A stretch of 64,000 bases of DNA from Saussurea involucrata (taxonomy: Eukaryota > Streptophyta > Magnoliopsida > Asterales > Asteraceae): the NCBI GenBank assembly GCA_033807775.1, contig CM066327.1, positions 77,816,795-77,880,794 on the forward strand. Reading direction: 5' to 3'. Numbering within the stretch: position 1 is the stretch's first letter; each line of letters starts with the position of its first letter. The notes under the pieces were generated by a model that did no database searches, had not been told where the DNA came from, and saw nothing but the letters and a program-made list of their open reading frames with translations. This document shows positions 20,401 through 31,705 of this stretch, in pieces. A program made the translations under genes and the position numbers.

Positions 20401-20878
20401 CTTCAAATTGACTGCTTTCACTGATGCTGATCATGTAGGAAGTAGGTTGGACAGAAAAAGTACATCTGGTGCTTGTCACTTTTTGGGAGATAAAATAGTG
20501 AGTTGGGCATCAAAGAAGCAGAATTGTGTGTCCACTTCAACTGCTGAAGCAGAGTATGTTGCTGCTGCTGCTTCATGCTCTCAAACATTGTGGATGAGAA
20601 CACAACTCATGGACTATGGATATCAGCTTAACAAGATTCCCATCTATTGTGACTCAGAAAGTTCAATTGCCATTACTCAGAACCCTGTTCAACATTCGAA
20701 GACTAAACATATAGATGTGAGGTATCATTTTATAAAGGACTATGTGGAAAAAGGAACTATAAGGATGCACTTTGTGCATACAAAGTATCAATTGGCTGAC
20801 TTGTTCACAAAGCCTCTTGATCACAAAAGGTTTTCTTTTCTCATATGTAAAATAGGAATGCTTAATCTGTCTAATTGA
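17476..20878 (+). pseudogene. pol: Element D pol: protease, integrase, RT, RNase H (one frameshift)
   Basis: Protease: VWFLDSGASRHMTG (catalytic D at 17503). Pre-integrase zinc site: WHKRCSHLN with CSACEMGK. Integrase core: HTDLCGP, RSDNGTEFRNE and GVVERKNRT give the D-D-E triad. At ~18450 a one-base insertion in the run TTTTCC shifts the frame just after the integrase core; the second frame picks up at FLWAEAIATAC. RT: KGYCQQEGIDYDETFAPVAR, QMDVKSAFLNG and IYVDDIIFG (active-site DD near 19940). RNase H: FTDADHVGSRLDRKSTSG, STAEAEYVAAA and KTKHIDVRYHFI. Ends LADLFTKPL..GMLNLSN. There is no ATG at the start, so pol needs gag readthrough, frameshift or splicing. One substitution-level lesion from being intact. 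Confidence 0.9.
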
Positions 20879-21630
20879 AAATATTTTTTTTTTCTTAAAA
20901 ATGCTAAATTTTTCTAAGTAAAATTGTCTGAGTAGTGTACTTAGAACTCTGAGTCTTGAGGTCAGAACTTCTGAGTCTTAAGATCAGAACTTCTGATTCT
21001 TGAGTTCAGAACTTCTGAGTCTTGAGGTCAGAACTTCTGAGTCTTGAGATCAGAACCTCTGAATCTTACGGTCAGAGATTCTAAGTCAATACATCAGCAA
21101 TCTAGCTTTCAAAAATTTATTTTTGAGAAATTAAAATACTTCAACTGTGTGGATTATGCTTCTTCTATTATCTTTTCATCTCATCTTTATGTATCATTAA
21201 TAGTCAAATGCATGCTCAAGTCAAGGGGGAGCATCAAAATTCCTTTGGAAATCATTTTGTGATGCTTAAAAGATTTGCTTTCATTTTCTATCTCTGATTA
21301 TTCTAAGAAGAACAAGCTTTTCATGATAAATTTTGTTGTTATTCAAACTATATCTGAATTAATTTTTTTTTCATATTCAGATATAAGATTTTAAATGATT
21401 TTTTAATTCATCATAATATGAACAGAATTTTGATGATAAAAAGTGTTTCTATATGTTCAAACCTCTTCTGAATAATCAAAATGTTTTATATTTGTCAGAA
21501 GTTGATTTTAAATGACATTTTGGTTACAAGGTAAAATTCTTCTGAGAAGAACAATCAGATATCTGATAAAGAAAAGTCAAAACATCTGAGCGTGTTATTC
21601 AGATCTTTGACTTGAGTCAAAATTCTATCC
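20879..21630 (+). other. Spacer between pol and accessory ORF of element D
   Basis: Non-coding. Contains the 24-bp tandem array at 20930-21085, then AT-rich sequence with scattered TCAGAA/TTCTGA words and AAGGGGGAGC at ~21223, which resembles an internal polypurine tract. No reading frame that I would support. Confidence 0.6.
20930..21085. repeat. 24-bp tandem array after pol in element D
   Basis: About six and a half units of GTCAGAACTTCTGAGTCTTG plus four variable bases. Each unit contains the near-palindrome CAGAACTTCTG. Units vary at a few positions (TTAAGA, TTGAGT, CCTCTGAAT). Confidence 0.9.
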
Positions 21631-21871
21631 ACTAACACGTGTCAGCTTCATATTTGTTTGATTATGCCACACATTTCATTTAAATCCTCTGTGGCATTTC
21701 AAATGTGTTGACTCCGTTATAACATTGATTTCGCTTTTCCGTTAAACCTTTCAACTTCGCGGATTTTAAATAGGTCTTAAAATCCCTATTTCAAATCTTT
21801 TCAAATTCCAGAGCGAAAAGTGAGATACGAATCAAATCCAGAGTTCTTTGAATTTGTTTTCTTCTTAAATC
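21630..21871 (+). promoter_or_regulatory. Promoter-like block before the element D accessory ORF
   Basis: Holds ACACGTGTCAGC (G-box core ACGTG, ~21640), GTTGACT (W-box-like, ~21708), and TTTTAAATAGG (~21763), a TATA-like site about 105 bp before the ATG. A CT/AAT-rich leader with TTCCAG and ATCCAG (possible splice acceptors) follows. The order resembles a plant gene promoter, so the ORF may be transcribed independently of the LTR. Inference from motif order only. Confidence 0.4.
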
Positions 21872-24800
21872 ATGTCTAGAATACGAAGGAGTGGTCAAAT
21901 TTCGCTACACTCTACAAAATCGATAATGGATTCATCTGATTCGGATAATGATGAAGTACAGAATAGAGCTGTAGAGGAAGAAGCAATAAGAAATGATGGA
22001 GAAGATGAACAAATGGATGAATCTGAAGGAAATGCGGATGAGGTAAACGTTAATATTGAACATGAACAAAGTGCTGCAGGTTCTATTATGTCAGATAGAC
22101 CTATTTTAGTGGAAAGAATTGTTCCTGAGAGTGAATGGCTGAAATTATCTGAAAATAACTGTGTTATATTATTTGAGGAAAGTCGTTTTAAGCCTGAACA
22201 CAGAATTATCATGGAGTTATTCAAACACCATCCGTACAGAAAATGGTTTACACGAAGTAAAAATGTGCCTGTTCAGTACATACAACAATGGTGGAAACAT
22301 CTTAGGTTAGAAGATAATAAGTTTGTGTCTGAAATTGGAGGAGTGACATTTGCCTTATCTATCTCTGCACTAAGAGAAATGCTGAATTTACCAGAGAAAG
22401 ATGATGTACAAAGAAGGACAGATTTTGAGGACTCACCCTTAACAGAGGAATTAATAGCAGAGTGTATGAAGTTGGGATACAATGAAGGATTGAGGACTCT
22501 CAGTTTGTTCAGAAGAAACAAATTACCACCTGTTTGGGCTTGCTTCTTTCATGTGGTATATAAATGTGTGTCAGGGAAGAATAGTTCTGCTGATCAAGGT
22601 TCTAAACAAATTCTTTAGATCTTTCAGGGTTTAGTGAAGAATAGGCATTATGACTATACTTTAATACTTTGGGAAGACATGAAGAATACATTTGAGAAGA
22701 ATCAGAAAGCAATTCAGAAGAAAACAAAGGATGCTCCACTGACATACATTCCTTACATAAGGTACTGGCAAATTGTTATTTGGTATGCCATGCAGGAAAA
22801 CAGAACAATCTCAAGAAGAACAAATGAAGAGCATGGTCCTACATTTTATTTGGGTAAGATGACCTCAGTAACAAGACTTGAAAACTATCCCAATCATAAA
22901 CTATTGCCAAAATCACTTAGGAACTATATTCCAAGGGAGAGTGAGATTTTAAAAGCTTATTGCACCTCTATGGGAATTGAATTACCTCAAATCCCTACCC
23001 AAGAGGACCAACCTGAGAAGAGAGGTGAGGGGTCTAGTCGAATTAGAGAGGGGAGGATGTTCAGATGGGTGAACATTCTGAGAGACTTGAGAGGGAAAAT
23101 TCTGAGAGCTTGGTTAGATTTGGTGAGGAAAAACAGAATGAGAGTGATGAGGATGAGAGATTGTCAACAGAGGTTCAAACAGAAAGAGATGCCTCTGAAC
23201 CAGCTAATCTTGACCAGGTAACCACAAATGCTATTGGTACACATCTCTTGGTGTCCAATATTGAAACAAACACCATGGACCTAGTGGTGGATCTTGAACA
23301 ACCCATCCATATCCACTCAGAAGCATTTCAACATGCTACTGTTTCACACAAATCCAGGGAACCATCCCAAACTCATTTGGAGGGAGGTGATAAATCCCAA
23401 TCTATTTTTCAACACATTGAGTCTGAATATCACAGTCCTATTCATATTGAGCCTGAAATTCTTTCTGACACTTGCACAAATCAGGAATTTCGTATTCCTG
23501 AAACAACATTCATAGACATACCTAATGTTGGGTGTCGAGGATTGGATGGAAGTCCTGGTGAGGTGAACATTACAAAAGCCTCATTCAAACGTGCATCTGT
23601 TGTACAATATGACTGTGTGTTATCTACAGGGCATGAGCCCTCTGGGCACATGAAAACTGGACCATCTGTTGGTTCAGGTTCACTGTTAGAAACTTCTGAA
23701 TTTGAAAAGATTCAGAAACAAAACAAGGAGATGGGGGAAAAAGTAGAAAATTTGGAGAAGAAGGTGGAGGATTTGAATGATGAGATGTCAGATTTGAAAG
23801 TTGTGTTGGAGAAAAAGTTGATTTCTGTTGAAACCAAAGTAGATGATGTAAAGAAATCCTTGGATTCTCACAAAAAGGAGATCATGGATATAATGTCTGG
23901 TTTTCAAAAAGATATGTTAAAACAAATGCAAGGGATGCAGGAATCTATACTGAAAGCACTTTCTGTATCATTGCCTTCTACTTCAACGCCTCTTGATCTT
24001 GTTCCTACTGCAGAAACTGAACCTGAAGGTACTTCTAATCAGAACTTGAAGAGAAAGTTTGATGATAATGAACCTCATGATCATCAAAAGGGGGAGAAAA
24101 GACAAAGGTTAAGTTCTGATGATGATATTGGCATAGAAGATTTTGAGATGGCAGATATGCAATTAGCTAGTACAAAAAGTTCAGAAGATCAGACACAGGA
24201 AAATTTAAAGGCAATAACTCAGATAGTTCAGATTGATAGCTCAGATACAGAGGAAATGGAGTTGGAAAGTACAGATGGTGGTGATTCAGATAAAACAGAG
24301 GAATTGAATTTAGACATAGAAATGGAAGGAAACTCAGATGAAACTGAAGCTATTGAGGAATCTGTATTGAGATCAGAAAAGACAGTGGAAAGTGAAGTGG
24401 TCAACATGTGTACAGATATTGTGGTGTATAACAAAGAAAATATGACGGATTCTGAATTAGAAGAAAGAAGGTTAAGTGAAGAGTTGATCAGAAGGATGCA
24501 TAATAATTTAGTCAGAGCTTTGAATGTTCAAAAAGTTCAGCAAGGAATAAAAATGGTAAGACCTATTGATCTAATGGGAGAAGAAGACAGAACTGTGAAT
24601 TATACTCAGGATTTTGAAGATGATTTTAGATTTAACTTTTGTGATGAGTTAAATACAGAAGAAGTGTATGTGAAAGTGAAAGACTTCTTTATGCCTTCTG
24701 AGTATGTATTCAGAAAACCAATTGAGATTCCAAAGATTAACTTGCAAAGACTAGAAGAACCTGTATGTGATTTCATTCTAGAGTTAAGTGATGTGCCATT

Positions 24801-26547
24801 AGCCAGACAATTTCATGATGATATTTTTCCTGAGGAAATATATGATAATCTCTACTACACAAAAGGAGAGTATGAGCCTTTGGAAAGTAACATTGATGGT
24901 TTTATGGATGACAGAGCTCAGATGGTCTACTCAGAAGCTTCTAACAGGTTCAGAGTTCCTGACTCAAAACTGCATATTCAGAAAAGAATTGAGAAAGTTC
25001 TGATGTTTCAACAAGATGAATTCAATGGTTTAATGTTTGTTAGAATGGAAGTACTGAAAGAAAGAAATACAAAGGTTTTCATGTCTACTTTTGATTTTCA
25101 CAGATTGACTCTTGATGATCAGATCTTTCTAGTCAAGTTCTTTGCCAGCACTGAAGAAGCCTTGATAGAAATTGAATGCAGAAGACTTCTGGGTATCTAT
25201 GTCAGAAATATATACTTGTATGACTTCCAATTAGCTATTGAAGAAAGAAAAGAAAAGTGTAATCTGAGTTCTCCCACAAAGAAAACAGAAGTTGATTTGC
25301 ATTTGAAGGGATTTGTGAATGAAGGAATGGAGACAGAAGGGTTCACATATACAGTTCACGAAAGGCTTGAATTGTTCAGATTAAAAGAGTTGGTGAAGTA
25401 CAGTGATGCAACTCTGAATTGGTTATTGATTAAAATGGAAATAAGTGTGGAAACTGAAAGAGAGAGTTTAAAGAAAAGATGTATGAACTCTGTGAAAAGG
25501 AGGTTGGATCTTAGAAGAAAAATCAGAAACAGTAGTGAATGGTTGCTATCTGAGGTGAATCCCAAAAAGATTCTACATAATGATTTTGTGTTTCCTGCTG
25601 AGTATGAAGTGAATGAAATTCTGTCAGATGAAGTTGAAGAAGTGCAGAACACAACATCTCAGAATGTGCAGATAACTAGTTTTGATCAAGCTGAACAGTC
25701 TGAACCCAAAGAAGATGAAATATCCATTGATCTAAATGGATACTTTCTTGAATTTGATTTACCTGAGTTCTTCAAACCAAAAGAAGTACAATTCTTGGAT
25801 GTGTATTATGATAGACCTAAGGAGACTCAGATCTGGTTGGCTGAAAAATCAAGATGTCTTGGCAAAACAAAGCAAGCCGTTTACTCAGATTTTTTAATTA
25901 CTGGAATCAGAGAATTGAGGGTTAAGAAATTCAGAAAGATGGAGTACTTATCTTTTGAAGTTCTGAGAGAAGATGGCAAGGTTTATTACTTTACTGATGC
26001 AGATTTTGAGAAACTATCAGTGGTTGACTTCTACAGATTACACAGCTTTCTATGCTTCAAAGAATCGAGCAAAGACAGAAATGAAAGGAAGGCAAGAAGT
26101 GTGGTAATTGAGGCCATGTTCTACATCTTAAGGTGGCACTGTTATACAGATTTTCAAATAGCTTTGTACTTACAAAAGTCATGTGTTTATCTGGCAAATC
26201 CCAACACAGATCATGAACAGAAAAAGGTGTTAAAGACTGGAAGTGTTCACAAATATCCAAATTTGGGAGTATTTTTGAAAAACAAAAGTGGAAAGATCTT
26301 CTTCAGAGCAAAGGAAACTGCAAAATACTGTTCTGGAACTTTAAGAATCATAAAGCATAATTTGGAGAAAAAGATGCTGAAAGTGAAGGAAGCAAACATG
26401 ACTCAAGAAGTAATCAATCAGCAAGTTGAAATTATTCAAGAAATCATTGACAAAATTGATAAGAGGCTTAATCTGAGAAATGTGCTACTTCAGAAAATTG
26501 TTCCTGCTCTGAAAGAACTGGATGATGCAAAGTTTAAGTTTATTTGA
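21872..26547 (+). pseudogene. Element D accessory ORF (post-pol), ~1,558 codons, two lesions
   Basis: Read in phase from ATG 21872 to 22618 (TAG at 22616-22618), onward to ~23050, then after a one-base shift to 26547. Order: acidic N-terminus; patterned N-terminal domain (YIQQWWKHLRLE, ALREMLNLPE, CMKLGYNEGL, FFHVVYKCVSGK, LILWEDM); coiled coil (~23690-23970); bipartite basic motif LKRKFDD..KRQRL (24046-24114); very acidic stretch; two tandem C-terminal modules (~24940-25540, ~25860-26500). C aligns across the TAG, so that TAG is a nonsense mutation and not an intron. No enzymatic motif recognised. Stop is 15 bases from the LTR. Confidence 0.75.
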
Positions 26548-26548
26548 C

Positions 26549-26562
26549 AAAAAGGGGGAGAT
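26549..26562 (+). other. Element D polypurine tract
   Basis: CAAAAAGGGGGAGAT-type tract between the accessory ORF stop and the LTR start TGTTAG at 26563. Confidence 0.9.
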
Positions 26563-27092
26563 TGTTAGATCTGAAGTTTTGTCAATAAACCAAGTGTTGA
26601 AGATCTGATAAGAAGACTCAGATGTTCTGAGTAGAGAAGTCAGAGGTCTGACTGTGAAAGCTCAGAAGTATTGATAAGTGAAATCAGAAGTCTGGGAAGA
26701 GAAGTCAGATGTCTGAGTTAAGGAGTCAGAAGATCTGAGAAGCGTTATCAGAAGAATGTTCAGAAGTTCTGAACTACCTGTTCAGAACTTATGACGAGAT
26801 ACTTTACTTAGTATTTTATAAACTAATTAGGACACGTGTTATGTTCTTATTAGTCTTTCTTATTTGTACTGTAGCTTTAAGATGTCCGTTGCAGTATAAA
26901 TAGTAGTTAGCTCTACGTTGCTAACTGATTGATTTTTCCCGTATAACTTTGTGTTCATTCTTTGTAATCTTTGAGATTCTCTTTCTCTTAGATCTGTAAT
27001 TCTGTTCATCATTGAATACAATTGGGCTTGATCATACAACTTCTCAATTACTGCTTTCTATATTGATTGTAAGATTAGATCCTGTTCTTTCA
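26563..27092 (+). repeat. Element D 3' LTR
   Basis: 530 bp, same length as the 5' LTR with two visible substitutions. Followed by the target duplication GAAGG and resumption of C2 gag. Confidence 0.95.
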
Positions 27093-27097
27093 GAAGG

Positions 27098-28186
27098 AGC
27101 GTGTGAGAAGTGGTCAACTTCAAGAGATGCTTGACCTACTCCAAGAAGAAAAGACGATTTCACCCGAATCTTCCTCGGACTCGTTTGACACATCCTCGTG
27201 TAAAGCTTTCATGGGAAAAACATCTTCACCAAACGGTAAAGGGTCTCAAGATGAGTGTGTTTTAAAGAATCTGAACTCTGACTTTTTCTTAGTTTCCGCA
27301 CCAGATTCATCTAAGCACACAGACACAAAGTGTTCCTCACCTCCCTCAACCAATCCAAGTCCAGTGATTCCGGATATAGATTTTTCTGAATTTATGAATT
27401 CCAAGGGTAATTCTGATGAAGAATTTGAATCGTTCCCATTCGACAAACCTCTTCCAAGTCATACTGGCTTTCTTTCGCCAGTGGTTAATCGACGGGTCAA
27501 TTTTCAAAAAGGCGAATGTTCGACAAAACCGAAGACCTCGGCTGTGATCAAGGTTTCTAAAACTGAGTCATGTTCTCAAAAACAATCACAGCCGAGGCAA
27601 AAGACCGGTCGATCGACTGATAAAAATCTTGTTTCCTCAAAATCCACTGACCATACTGTTAATCCTATTTCAGATAAAATTGGTCTGGCCAAACAAGACA
27701 AACCAAAGTGGATAGGCAAGGAATCGGTCGAGAACAATGTTGCGTCAAAGTCATTTAATACTGTTTTTTATCCTAGAATGAACAAGAATGATTGTGCTTT
27801 GAATCATAAGAATGATTTTATTGAACAAGACATTAAATTTCCGATTAAACTTTACCCTATTCAGCAATTGATTCAATTATCGCATGATTGTTTGTGTTGT
27901 TCTAGTTGTGGTTGGAATGACTTTGATGACATTAATAATTCAACTGATTGGTTTGGTTCCTATCACGTATATAATTCTGCACCCAAACGTAAACCCCGTA
28001 AAAGCAAAAAGAAACCAAATACAAAACGGGGTTCCCAATCAGAGGTTAAACCCAAGCAATAAAGGAAACCCATTTAAAAACGGGTACCTCCTACTGAGGT
28101 TAAACCTACACCCAAGGTGTAAAACCTAACCCTCCAGGACCCATTTTCAAATGGGTACCTAAAGTACACTAATCTCGTTTTGCAGG
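27098..28186 (+). pseudogene. C2 gag, second part (after element D)
   Basis: Resumes at VRSGQLQEMLDLLQ, identical in order to C1 (6408 on). Ser/Asp-rich, then Lys-rich. The CCSSCGWNDF module is at ~27893-27925. The frame stops at 28060-28062 just after SEVKPKQ, where C1 and C2 differ by an indel. A GPIFKWVPK-type gag end is visible in another phase near 28135-28165. Confidence 0.75.
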
Positions 28187-28602
28187 ACGGTCATGTGTGG
28201 TAGTTAGACTCTGGATGCTCCAATCACATGACCGGGAGGAGGGAGCTACTCACTAACTACAAGGAAAAATATTGCGGAGACGTGAGATTCAGAAATGATG
28301 ACAAGGTGCCGATTCTGGGCTACGACGACATTGTCCAAGATTAGATCACCATAAAGAAAGTCTCATACGTCGCGGGATTGGGACACGACTAGTTCAGCAT
28401 CGGCCAATTCAGCGATAAAGATCTCGATGTCAGATTTAAAGGCAAAAGGTGTAGCGTCCGCACGGACGACAAAACTGAACTGCTGGATGGAACGCGAAAG
28501 ACCAACCTCTACACCATCGACCTCTCAGCCCTGAACACCGATGACTCTGTCTGCCTGATGTCAAAGGCCAATTCCCAGTTGTCCAAGTCATCCAGCGTCA
28601 TC
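28187..28602 (+). pseudogene. C2 protease and pre-integrase remnant
   Basis: Same as in C1: opens after CTCGTTTTGCAG and reads GHVW, stop, LDSGCSNHMTG, so a TAG now precedes the catalytic D-S-G. Two more stops (QD*ITIKK, GHD*FSIG) follow. The copia homology ends after RKTNLYTIDLSALN..CLMSKAN, then segment P' begins. Confidence 0.8.
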
Positions 28603-29134
28603 CAAGTAGCCACATATGCTACATTGTCTCATCCGTTGGGACAAGGTATTGAAAAATCCGCCGTGGACCTAGCGGCGTAACTGTACGACCTCCCTAGCCA
28701 CTCATCCGTCTCTCAACAGACGGGTGTTTAACTTTTGCACGGGGACTTACCACAACATCTACCGATCTCTCAATCGGAGAGTTTTGGTATTTAATCAAGC
28801 GATCAGCCTCCCCCGGTCTCGCCTTCTTTCGTTGCATGTTCGAGTCTATAACCACTTGATATAATACTTTCTTCGGCTAGGACACAGGACGAGACTCTAC
28901 AAATCGGGGCTCTTCGTGACCCAATCGAACTTCCGTAGTGTCTCTGCTTTCGAGGGGAACGCGAGGATCGGAAGGAACTCCTACCACCACCACACCTTTG
29001 CCATCCGTGAACGTAGGTGGCACTACCTCTACGGTAGATGCCTCAACGGGTAATCTAAGTGATCCCGGAGTGAAGTTACCCGACGTAATGTCAATGGAAT
29101 ATCTGGATAGCGCCACAGTTAGAATACCCGACCT
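28603..29134 (+). repeat. Segment P' of C2
   Basis: Counterpart of 7909-8441 and duplicate of 31187-31705. The left arm of the inverted repeat is here degraded (AAGTAGCCACATATGCTACA). Three or more stops are visible. Confidence 0.75.
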
Positions 29135-29283
29135 GATTGTTTAGAAATTAGAAGTAATCGTCATTAATCATCTAAACACTAGCATTGTAATTCTCTCAAT
29201 AATTCATAGTGAATTGGATGACCGGTGGAAATCATTCTGATTTGTTTACTACTTGTTGATTTCTACTGTTATATGCACTAATC
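29135..29283 (+). repeat. Internal R-U5 fragment in C2
   Basis: 149 bp, same endpoints as 8442-8590 in C1 and matching 33652-33800 of the 3' LTR. Followed by AGGTAGCAGATGTGGCTACC, the inverted-repeat right arm. Confidence 0.8.
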
Positions 29284-29370
29284 CAGGTAGCAGATGTGGC
29301 TACCTGACGTGATAGTGATAACACCAAGTCATCCGGTAACCCTAGTTGTCTGGAAACCTTAGGGTTTCCG

Positions 29371-29694
29371 GTAAGTTCAACTATCCGTATTGTCAAGGTA
29401 TCCGGGAACTAAGTCATCCGGTAACCTCATTTTGTCCGGATACTACCTGCTATCCGGAAACCTTTACCACGTCCGGAAACCTTGGTTTATCCGGATACCT
29501 TTGTCCGGGGACCTTGGTTTGTCCAGAAACTTCTGTTTCAAAATGATATTGTCCGGACACTTCCAATTTCAACAGTCCAGTACCCTGTTCTCTCACTGCC
29601 AGTCCTCAATCTGTTCCAGATTGAGCCAAATATAGCAAAGGTACGCGCCGACATTTGTTCATCCGCCTGTTTGCTAACAATGTTCCTTTTTCAG
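29371..29694 (+). other. Candidate leader intron before the C2 accessory ORF
   Basis: CCG|GTAAGTTC at 29371, TTGCTAAC branch-like site ~29671, CCTTTTTCAG ending 29694, ATG at 29704. 324 bp, 19 bp longer than in C1, largely because of an extra TCCGGAAACC unit. Conservation of donor, branch and acceptor in two decaying copies supports a real ancestral intron. Confidence 0.6.
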
Positions 29695-31186
29695 GTATTA
29701 TACATGGCGGATCAAGAACAACAACAACCCCAAGAGAAAATTCCTCCTCAAGAGGAATTCATTGATGAAGCAACTGATAATGCTTTGGTCAAACCTGACC
29801 ATGGAATTGAAATCGAAGCCAACAACCACCAACTGGACGCCGCCGAGTTCCGACCACAACACCGTGTGGTCGTGGACATCCTTCTTGGTCACCCTCTCCA
29901 TGAGGCCCTCACTGCAACGGCCGACGTCCCCGTTATGTACGTCTATCAAGTATGGTTCACAACCCAAGTCATCACAACTGCAAATACACAAACGATGGCG
30001 CGGATCGACAATCACCCTTTCACGCTCACACCTGAGGCGTTCCGCCGTCTACTATCACTACCAGAAGCCACCGCCGGCAGACACCAAGCATACGACCCCG
30101 CGGTCAATGACACGACTTTGTGTGCCCAAATACGCGCACTCGGCTACAACCATGCCCTCGAACGCCCTTCAGCCTTCCACCGCAAATACCTCGCGCCCAT
30201 CTGGCACACGCTGTTCACAATTTTAAACAGGTGTCTATCATCTAGGTGGAGGGGAATAGACCAGTGCACAACAAATTTTCGGTGTTTGTTTCATGCTGTC
30301 TGCTACAATCGCCACACCGACTTCGCGATGATCATATGGCGCGAAATTGTTCAAGCTATCCGACAAATTGGCGGTTCGAAGCAGAAGAAGTTTCTGCCGT
30401 TCCCACGTTTCCTCTCACTGGCAGTCAGACAACATATGGACGCGAATCCAGGAATACCGAGACGCATGGACCATCCGATATGTCCTCCTTTTCATTTGCA
30501 ATATCTTGTGATTCACAACCCATCCGACGCACGATCCATACCCTTACATGAAGCCCTACTGGCACATACGGACCCCAATGCACCGAGTGTATTAGAATAT
30601 AAGAGAGACTTAGCTGCTCCCATGGTCTAGCCAGATCTGGAGGGACCTCCCTAGGGACATAGACCTGAGAGACGTGAGGGTCCAAGGACGAGAGGAGGTA
30701 GAGTCCGGGTAGCTGGGGTTCCCGGACGGGGTGTATTGAGAGTGCATGGGAGGGGAACAGGCGCGGGCAGTGCATTGGATACGCATACCAGTACTACCCA
30801 ATCCAACCGACCTGGAACCAGCGAACAACCACCCATACAATCCAATCGTACAACTGACGAAGTCGGACCGTCGACTAGACTACACAAGGTCCCAGTGGTT
30901 ACTGCCCCTCTACTCGAAGAGGATCCCGACTTAGCCATCCATGCATCCCTGATTCCGCCCCGTATCGGTCGTCGACCTCCAATGACTGAAGGATCTCCTT
31001 CTGACTCACCTACCGCCCCCTCATCCCTACTACTCAGCCTATTATGGAAGACACAAGGAGAGAGGAGGAGAACTAGTTGAAAATCTTGAACAGGCGAGTC
31101 GGAGAGAATGGAGATCAAAACAAAATCAAGAGAGAACGAGCATTAGGACTAGAGAGGCTCGAGAGCGACCCCAAACCAGCTTCATC

Positions 31187-31705
31187 CATGTAGCCACATC
31201 TGCTACCTTGTCTCATCCGTTGAAACAAGGTATTGAAGAAGCTGTCGTGGACCTAGCGGCGCAACTGCACGACCTCCCTAGTCACTCATCCGTCTCTCAA
31301 CAGATGGGTGTTTCACTTTTGCACGGGGACTTAGCACAACGTCTACCGATCTCTCAATCGGAGAGTTTTGGTATTGAATCAAGAGATCAGCCTCCCCCGG
31401 TCTCGCCTTATTTCGTTGCACATTCGAGTCTAGAGCCACTTGATATAATACCTTCTTCGGCTAGGACACAGGACGAGACTCAACAAATCGGGGCTCTTCG
31501 TGACCCGATCGGAACTTCCGTAGTGTCTCTGCTTTCGAGCGGAATGCGAGGATCGGAAAGAAATCCTACCACGGCCACACCTTTGCCATCCGTGAACGTA
31601 GGTGGCACTACCTCTATGGTAGATGCCTCAACGGGTAATCTAAGTGATCCCGGAGTGAAGTTACCCGACGTAATGTCAAGGGAATATCTGGACAACGCCC
31701 TAAAG
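31187..31705 (+). repeat. Segment P of C2, inside the accessory ORF
   Basis: Complete version of the duplicated segment, in phase with the accessory ORF and continuing past the point where P' stops. C1 counterpart is 10497-11035. Being in frame with flanking ORF sequence, it is probably the original and P' the duplicate. Confidence 0.75.

Larger units (their letters stand above)
13593..27092 (+). mobile_element. Element D: 13.5-kb Sirevirus-like copia element, nearly intact
   Basis: Two 530-bp LTRs (13593-14122 and 26563-27092), flanked by the 5-bp duplication GAAGG (13588-13592 and 27093-27097). I see two LTR differences (TATCTTT/TAGCTTT and ATCCAG/ATCCTG), so insertion is recent. The order is PBS, gag, PR-IN-RT-RH, 1-kb spacer with a tandem array, accessory ORF, polypurine tract. 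Lesions are few: one frameshift in integrase (~18450), and one TAG (22616) and one frameshift (~23050) in the accessory ORF. RT and RNase H motifs place it with SIRE/Maximus elements. Confidence 0.95.

Noticed and set aside
22556..22627. Small intron around the TAG in the D accessory ORF (GTATATAAAT..TTTCAG)
   Set aside because: The homologous region of family C is coding right through this position (CLSSRW..), so the TAG is better explained as a nonsense change.
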